Positions 59,931 to 64,000 of a stretch of 64,000 bases of DNA are shown piece after piece. The DNA is taken from NCBI GenBank assembly GCA_963834305.1, contig CAWIAX010000004.1:372001-436000 (forward strand), given 5' to 3'. The position numbers were made by a program, and so were the translations under genes. Within the stretch, counting starts at the first letter, position 1. Each line of letters opens with the position of its first letter. This stretch comes from JACCXG01 sp963834305 (lineage in GTDB: Bacteria > Acidobacteriota > Vicinamibacteria > Vicinamibacterales > 2-12-FULL-66-21). Below the pieces are notes generated by a model that ran no database searches, was not told the origin of the DNA, and was given only the letters and a program-made list of their open reading frames with translations.

Positions 59931-61742
59931 TTACCTGTTCTCGTCGATGACCTGCGCGAGCTCGGCGGGCATGGCGGGAATCGGCGCCCTCGCCACCTGC
60001 ATCGCCCCGTCCGGGTCGCGGCGCACGGCGACGTTGAAGGTCGCGAACGCCGGATCCTTCTCCGGGTAGTCCTGGCGGAAGTGCCCGCCGCGACTTTCCT
60101 TGCGTTCGATGGCCGACCGGGTGATCGCTTCGGACACGATCAGCAGGTTGCCGAGATCCTGCGCGGTGTGCCAGCCCGAGTTGTACTCGCGGTGCCCGGT
60201 CACGCCGGCCCGCGCGGCACGGCTGTTGAGGGCGTCGAGTGCGGCCATTGCCTGCTGCATCTCCCCTTCGTCGCGGACGATGCCGACGAGGTCCTGCATC
60301 ATCGCCTGCAGGTCCTGCTGGATGCGGTACGGGTTTTCGGCATCGTGGCCGCGCTCGAACGGCTCGAGCGCCTGCGTGATGGCGGCCTCGACCTGCCGTT
60401 CGTCGATCGACGTCGTGCCATGGTCCCTGGCGAACGCGGCCGCGTATTCACCGGCGCGCTTGCCGAAGACGAGCAGGTCGGAGAGCGAGTTGCCGCCGAG
60501 GCGGTTGGCGCCGTTGATGCCCGCGGCGCACTCGCCGGCGGCAAACAGCCCGGTGATCGTCGACATCTGCGTGTCGGCGTCCACCCGGATGCCGCCCATC
60601 ACGTAGTGGGTCGTCGGGCCGACCTCCATCGGGGTGGTGGTGATGTCGAGGCCGGCCAGCTCCTTGAACTGGTGGTACATGCTCGGCAGCTTCTTGCGGA
60701 TGTGCTCCGGCGCGCTGGCGATCTTCTCCTTGATCCACGAGATGTCGAGAAACACGCCGCCGTGGGGGCTGCCGCGCCCCTCGCGGACCTCGCGGACGAT
60801 GCAGCGGGCGACGTGGTCGCGGGTCAGCAGCTCGGGCGGGCGGCGGGCGTTCTTGTCCCCCTGGGTGTAGCGCCAGCCCTCCTCCGGGTTGTCGGCTGTC
60901 TGGCTGCGATAGTTCTCGGGGATGTCGTCGAACATGAAGCGGCGCCCCTCGCTGTTGCGCAGCACGCCCCCCTCGCCGCGCACTCCTTCCGTGACCAGGA
61001 TGCCCTGCACGCTCGGCGGCCAGATCATCCCGGTCGGGTGGAACTGCACGAACTCCATGTCCACGAGCTCCGCGCCGGCGCGGTAGGCGAGGGCGTGGCC
61101 GTCGCCGGTGCCCTCCCAGCTGTTGCTAGTGATGCGGTAGGCGCGGCCGATGCCGCCGGTGGCGAGGATGACGGCCCTGGCGCGGAAAACCTTGAAGCGT
61201 CCGCGCTCGCGTTCGTAGCCGCACACGCCCGCCACCCGCCCGCCGTCGAGCAGCAGCGCGACGACGGTGAACTCCATGTGGACGTCGAGGCCGCGGTGGA
61301 TGCCGTGGTCCTGCAGCGTCCGGATCATCTCGAGGCCGGTCCGGTCGCCGACGTGGGCGAGGCGCGGATACTTGTGGCCGCCGAAGTTGCGCTGCAGGAT
61401 CCTGCCGTCGGCGGTGCGGTCGAAGAGCGCGCCCCACGCCTCGAGCTCGCGCACCCGATCGGGCGCCTCGCGGGCATGGAGCTCCGCCATCCGCCAGTTG
61501 TTGACGTACTGGCCGCCGCGCATGGTGTCGGCGAAGTGCACCTTCCAGCTGTCGCGGTCGTCCACGTTGGCCAGCGCCGCAGCGATGCCCCCTTCAGCCA
61601 TGACCGTGTGGGCCTTGCCGAGGAGCGACTTGCACAGCAGCCCGACCTTCACGCCGGCCGCCGAGGCTTCGATGGCGGCCCGCAGCCCGGCCCCGCCGGC
61701 GCCGACGACGAGGACGTCGTGCTCGTGCGTCTCGAAGGTCAG
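59931..61742 (-). CDS. sdhA: Succinate dehydrogenase/fumarate reductase flavoprotein subunit
   Basis: About 603 residues. FAD motif VLVVGAGGAGLRAAIEASAA, covalent-FAD His in GKAHTVMAEGGIAAAL, active-site region EFVQFHPTGMIWPP, and GLFAAGECAAGINGANRLGG. Length and motifs match SdhA/FrdA. No ATG is available at the expected place: the coding frame begins just at the sdhC stop as CTGACC (61742), with 4-bp overlap. Either CTG is the start or an ATG was misread. A longer open extension into sdhC is a shadow. Oxidises succinate to fumarate (or reverses it) in the TCA cycle and respiratory chain. Confidence 0.93.
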   Translation of the reverse strand: MTFETHEHDVLVVGAGGAGLRAAIEASAAGVKVGLLCKSLLGKAHTVMAEGGIAAALANVDDRDSWKVHFADTMRGGQYVNNWRMAELHAREAPDRVRELEAWGALFDRTADGRILQRNFGGHKYPRLAHVGDRTGLEMIRTLQDHGIHRGLDVHMEFTVVALLLDGGRVAGVCGYERERGRFKVFRARAVILATGGIGRAYRITSNSWEGTGDGHALAYRAGAELVDMEFVQFHPTGMIWPPSVQGILVTEGVRGEGGVLRNSEGRRFMFDDIPENYRSQTADNPEEGWRYTQGDKNARRPPELLTRDHVARCIVREVREGRGSPHGGVFLDISWIKEKIASAPEHIRKKLPSMYHQFKELAGLDITTTPMEVGPTTHYVMGGIRVDADTQMSTITGLFAAGECAAGINGANRLGGNSLSDLLVFGKRAGEYAAAFARDHGTTSIDERQVEAAITQALEPFERGHDAENPYRIQQDLQAMMQDLVGIVRDEGEMQQAMAALDALNSRAARAGVTGHREYNSGWHTAQDLGNLLIVSEAITRSAIERKESRGGHFRQDYPEKDPAFATFNVAVRRDPDGAMQVARAPIPAMPAELAQVIDENR

Positions 61743-62545
61743 AGGATCCTCCAGTCGGTGATGACGCCCATCGAGCAGAGGCGCACGTAGAGGTCGGCCA
61801 GGGCGACGCCGAACAGGCTGGCCCAGGCCCAGCGCATGTGGTTGCAGTTGAACTTGCAGGCGGCGTCGTAGAGTCTGGTCTGTGCCGGGTGCCTGGAGAA
61901 CTGGTCGAGGCGGCCGCCGACCAGGTGCCGCAGCGAATGGCAGCCGAGCGTGTAGCCGGAGAGCAGCACGAGGTTGACCGCGAGCACCAGCGTGCCGACG
62001 CCGATCCCGAACCGCCGGCCGCCGGCCGCGTCGGGGAACCACATCGCCGTCCAGACGTCGTAGGCCAGCACGACGAGGAAGAGCAGCGCCAGGTAGAGGA
62101 AGTAGCGATGGACGTTCTGCAGGATGAGGGGGAACGCGTTCTCGCCGAGGTACTTTTTCCGCGGTTCACCAACAGCGCAGGAAGGGGGGTCGGCCCAGAA
62201 CGCCTTGTAGTAGGCGCCGCGATAGTAATAGCAGGTGAACCGGAACCCTCCCGGAGCCCAGAGGATGAGGACCGCCGCGGAGAACGGCACCGCCCCCGGC
62301 CACCAGCCGGGCTGCGTCCAGGCCCCGAACCAGCTGTGCGGCCCCTCGCCGAAGAGCAGGGGAGAGTAGAACGGCGACAGGTAGGGCCCGTACTCGTAGT
62401 GGCTGCCCTGGAAGGCCGCCCAGGTCGCGTAGACGACAAAGGCGCCGAGCACCACGAAGGTCACCAGCGGCTGCACCCACCACGTGTCCCTCCGCATTGT
62501 CGTGCCGAAGCCCCGCGTCTCGAGGGGGATCACACCGTGCGCCAT
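61739..62545 (-). CDS. sdhC: Succinate dehydrogenase cytochrome b membrane anchor subunit
   Basis: 268 residues from the ATG 62543-62545, with GAGG upstream. Five membrane helices; His residues suited to haem ligation are in NVHRYFLYLALLFLV, GCHSLRHLVGG and NCNHMRWAWASLF. This is the single-anchor (type B-like) form, with no separate SdhD. It is longer than the common ~200-residue anchors owing to an extended loop after helix 2 (YYYRGAYYKAFWADPPSC). First gene of the sdhCAB operon; it passes electrons to the quinone pool. Confidence 0.88.
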   Translation of the reverse strand: MAHGVIPLETRGFGTTMRRDTWWVQPLVTFVVLGAFVVYATWAAFQGSHYEYGPYLSPFYSPLLFGEGPHSWFGAWTQPGWWPGAVPFSAAVLILWAPGGFRFTCYYYRGAYYKAFWADPPSCAVGEPRKKYLGENAFPLILQNVHRYFLYLALLFLVVLAYDVWTAMWFPDAAGGRRFGIGVGTLVLAVNLVLLSGYTLGCHSLRHLVGGRLDQFSRHPAQTRLYDAACKFNCNHMRWAWASLFGVALADLYVRLCSMGVITDWRIL

Positions 62546-62639
62546 GAATGTCCTCTGGGAGTTGGATCTCTGCGCGTGACCGTCCGCCTGCAGGCGCTGG
62601 ACCTTCCGCCGGGAGGGCGGAAGGTCCAGTCTGCTCGAG

Positions 62640-63377
62640 CTATTTGGCCGGGGCGCCGGCAAAGCAGTAGAACAGCCCGGCGCCGCCGGTGGCGACGAGG
62701 CTCTGCTGGCTGCAGCCCTTGCTGGCGTGCACCGAGTTCCACGAGATGTTCGGGCCGCCGGCGCGATCGTGATGGCCGACCTGCGCCGAGCCGGCGTCCT
62801 CGCTCGTCCAGTTGTTGCAGGTGTGATCCTGGCCGTCGGTGTAGGCGCGTCCGTCCGGCTGCGATCCCGTGAGGATGTCGTGGACGTTCGGCGACTCGCC
62901 GGCGCCCTTGACCGGCTCCCCCTTCTCGTTGAGCGCGGTCACGCGGGTCAACGTGTTGCCGAGCCGGGCGAGTTCCAGCGTGTCGCCGTGCAGGTGCTCG
63001 AGATCACGGCCGACGGACTGCCCCTTGACGTTGACCCAGGGGCCCTTGCCGATGCGGTCGCGCGCGTTCACCGCGTTGGCGCCCTGCGTGCTCAAGTAGG
63101 CCCGCCACTGGCGGTCGCCGGCGCCCGCGGCGGTGGCCAGCGCCTGGCAGTGCGCGTCAGCACCGGCCAGGCCGCCAAGGTTGGCACCCTTGCCGAGGCC
63201 CACGCTCGTGACGAAGAACGTCATGGGCGGCGGCTGTCCGCCGCGTCCCTGCGGCGGCTGTGCGGCGGGCTGCCCCTGCGGGGCCGGCGCGGCCGGGGCC
63301 TGTTGCGCGTGCGTGATGACGGCGGCGCCTGCCAGCAGAAAGGCGGCGGCCGCGCATGTCGTTCCAAACCGGTTCAT
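62640..63377 (-). CDS. Secreted lectin-like protein (C-type-lectin/endostatin-like fold)
   Basis: 245 residues from the ATG 63375-63377. A signal peptide (MNRFGTTCAAAAFLLAGAAV) and a Pro/Gln/Gly-rich linker precede a domain with FFVTSVGLGKGANLGGLAGA, ADAHCQALATAAGAGDRQWR, NARDRIGKGPWVNVKG, TCNNWTSEDAGSAQVGHHDR and GCSQQSLVATGGAGLFYCFA. The pattern (Cys positions, WxxYLS, CNNWTS) is that of bacterial relatives of the endostatin/C-type lectin fold. It is probably periplasmic or surface exposed and may bind sugars. It precedes sdhC by about 95 bp in the same direction but its function does not suggest a shared operon. Confidence 0.8.
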   Translation of the reverse strand: MNRFGTTCAAAAFLLAGAAVITHAQQAPAAPAPQGQPAAQPPQGRGGQPPPMTFFVTSVGLGKGANLGGLAGADAHCQALATAAGAGDRQWRAYLSTQGANAVNARDRIGKGPWVNVKGQSVGRDLEHLHGDTLELARLGNTLTRVTALNEKGEPVKGAGESPNVHDILTGSQPDGRAYTDGQDHTCNNWTSEDAGSAQVGHHDRAGGPNISWNSVHASKGCSQQSLVATGGAGLFYCFAGAPAK

Positions 63378-63439
63378 GGCTCTCTCCTCACAGAAGGCCG
63401 CGGCAGCGTGACCGCGGCGGCGCCATCGTAGCAGAAACC

Positions 63440-64000
63440 TCAGCGCAGCCTGAAGACTGTCGCCTCCCCCCACCCGTCGTCGTAGTCGCCGGCGTGGACG
63501 AGGAAGGGGCTGAGCACCAGCCCCTCGACGATGTGGGCGCGTTCGGGCGGCGTGTAGCCCCCCGAGTGCACGATGATGTAGCGCGTGCCCGCGTCCCGCA
63601 GCGCCTGGATCGCCTCGGGCTTCGGGAACGTCGCCAGCGGCGTGAGCCGCCGGAGATAGGACGGGGGATAGTAGCCGCTGTAGCCGTTCAGCAGCGGCAT
63701 CCAGTGGAAGGTGGACATGTAGGCGTAGCGCGACTCGTAGCCCGGCAGCCGGTCCGGCAGCGGCATGGGGAACTCCGCGACGATTCCGCGCGGCTGTCGG
63801 GCGAGCCAGGCGTAGACCTCCGGCGGGTCGTTGTGGAACGGCACGAGTTTCAGTGGCGCCACCCAGTACTCGAGCAATATCAGCGCCGCCACCGCGAGGC
63901 CGAAGACCTGCCGGCCGCGTGGCCGCAGGTGCTGCTGAATGGCGGCGCAGCCCTGCGCCACGAGCACGCCGAGACAGAGCAGGGCGAACACGGCGGCGCG
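63440..64000 (-). CDS. C-terminal part of a multi-pass membrane protein (cut by window end)
   Basis: The frame is open to the right edge; 187 residues are visible. It starts with membrane helices (VFALLCLGVLVAQGCAAIQQ, FGLAVAALILLEYWVAP) and ends with a soluble domain (GIVAEFPMPLPDRLPGYESR, LRDAGTRYIIVHSGGYTP, DDGWGEATVFRL). This layout, with a final RDAGxRYIIVH segment, resembles the C-terminal ends of bacterial membrane glycosyltransferase-like or oligosaccharide-modifying proteins. Family not identified with certainty. Confidence 0.65.
   Translation of the reverse strand, partial: RAAVFALLCLGVLVAQGCAAIQQHLRPRGRQVFGLAVAALILLEYWVAPLKLVPFHNDPPEVYAWLARQPRGIVAEFPMPLPDRLPGYESRYAYMSTFHWMPLLNGYSGYYPPSYLRRLTPLATFPKPEAIQALRDAGTRYIIVHSGGYTPPERAHIVEGLVLSPFLVHAGDYDDGWGEATVFRLR

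Noticed and set aside
1..64000. tRNA or rRNA genes
   Set aside because: I looked for tRNA-like cloverleaf features (GGTTCGA-type T loops with acceptor stems and CCA) and rRNA signatures while reading and recognised none; this is not a substitute for a covariance search.

Overview
This is a high-GC (by eye around 70%), gene-dense chromosomal window. Its mix of genes fits an Acidobacteriota bacterium, most likely of the Vicinamibacteria type: DUF1080 (3-keto-disaccharide hydrolase) proteins, large secreted beta-propeller/HEAT/cytochrome c proteins, an Oar-like TonB-dependent receptor with a carboxypeptidase-regulatory N-terminus, many stand-alone sensor kinases, and TIR proteins anchored by a membrane helix. 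This assignment is an inference from gene content; no rRNA or tRNA gene was recognised.

Layout. 0-8.4 kb: signalling block with a stressosome-type RsbR protein, a hybrid kinase that starts with an RsbT-like ATPase domain, two further kinases and a response regulator. 8.5-16.5 kb: a calcineurin-like phosphoesterase, a PHP-domain protein, a secreted protein, a TIR-membrane-PKD protein and a secreted propeller/HEAT/cytochrome c protein. 16.7-23.3 kb: sodium:solute symporter with a 41-residue partner ORF, a threonine/serine dehydratase-like enzyme, HtrA protease and a response regulator/kinase pair. 23.4-37.7 kb: carbohydrate and sugar-acid metabolism, with a CE15-like esterase, a five-gene minus-strand run (alcohol dehydrogenase, SDR, amidohydrolase, PQQ-like propeller, aldo/keto reductase), a PhoD-like phosphatase, then a LarA homologue, 6-phosphogluconate dehydrogenase, a 2-keto-3-deoxygluconate kinase-like PfkB kinase and a PIG-L deacetylase, meeting an inositol oxygenase head-on. 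37.8-52.6 kb: a second TIR-membrane protein, a hydroxy-acid oxidase/Nramp-like transporter/Gfo-Idh-MocA run, another propeller/HEAT/cytochrome c protein, a DUF1080 protein, a broken TonB-dependent receptor and a Tat-exported enolase-superfamily enzyme. 52.65-56.56 kb: almost 4 kb without intact genes, built of three ~450-bp repeats, three further composite repeat units and an IS21-family remnant. 56.6-64 kb: DUF1080 protein, alpha/beta hydrolase, DJ-1/PfpI protein, a three-subunit succinate dehydrogenase operon, a secreted lectin-like protein and a truncated membrane protein.

Taken together, the central genes could feed inositol, glucuronate and aldonic acids into 2-keto-3-deoxygluconate and pentose phosphate routes: inositol oxygenase makes glucuronate, the enolase-superfamily enzyme and the kinase would make and phosphorylate ketodeoxy acids, and oxidoreductases sit on both sides.

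Two window-wide patterns stand out. First, at least 14 single-base frame disruptions interrupt otherwise convincing genes, all in the +1 sense and all explainable as one extra base in a short homopolymer; six fall in the TonB receptor alone. They look like sequence errors or a systematic feature of this assembly. Second, about a dozen intergenic arrays of imperfect 7-bp tandem repeats (AAGGTGC, TTGGGAA and AAGGGCT classes) sit at gene ends, several arranged as long inverted repeats.
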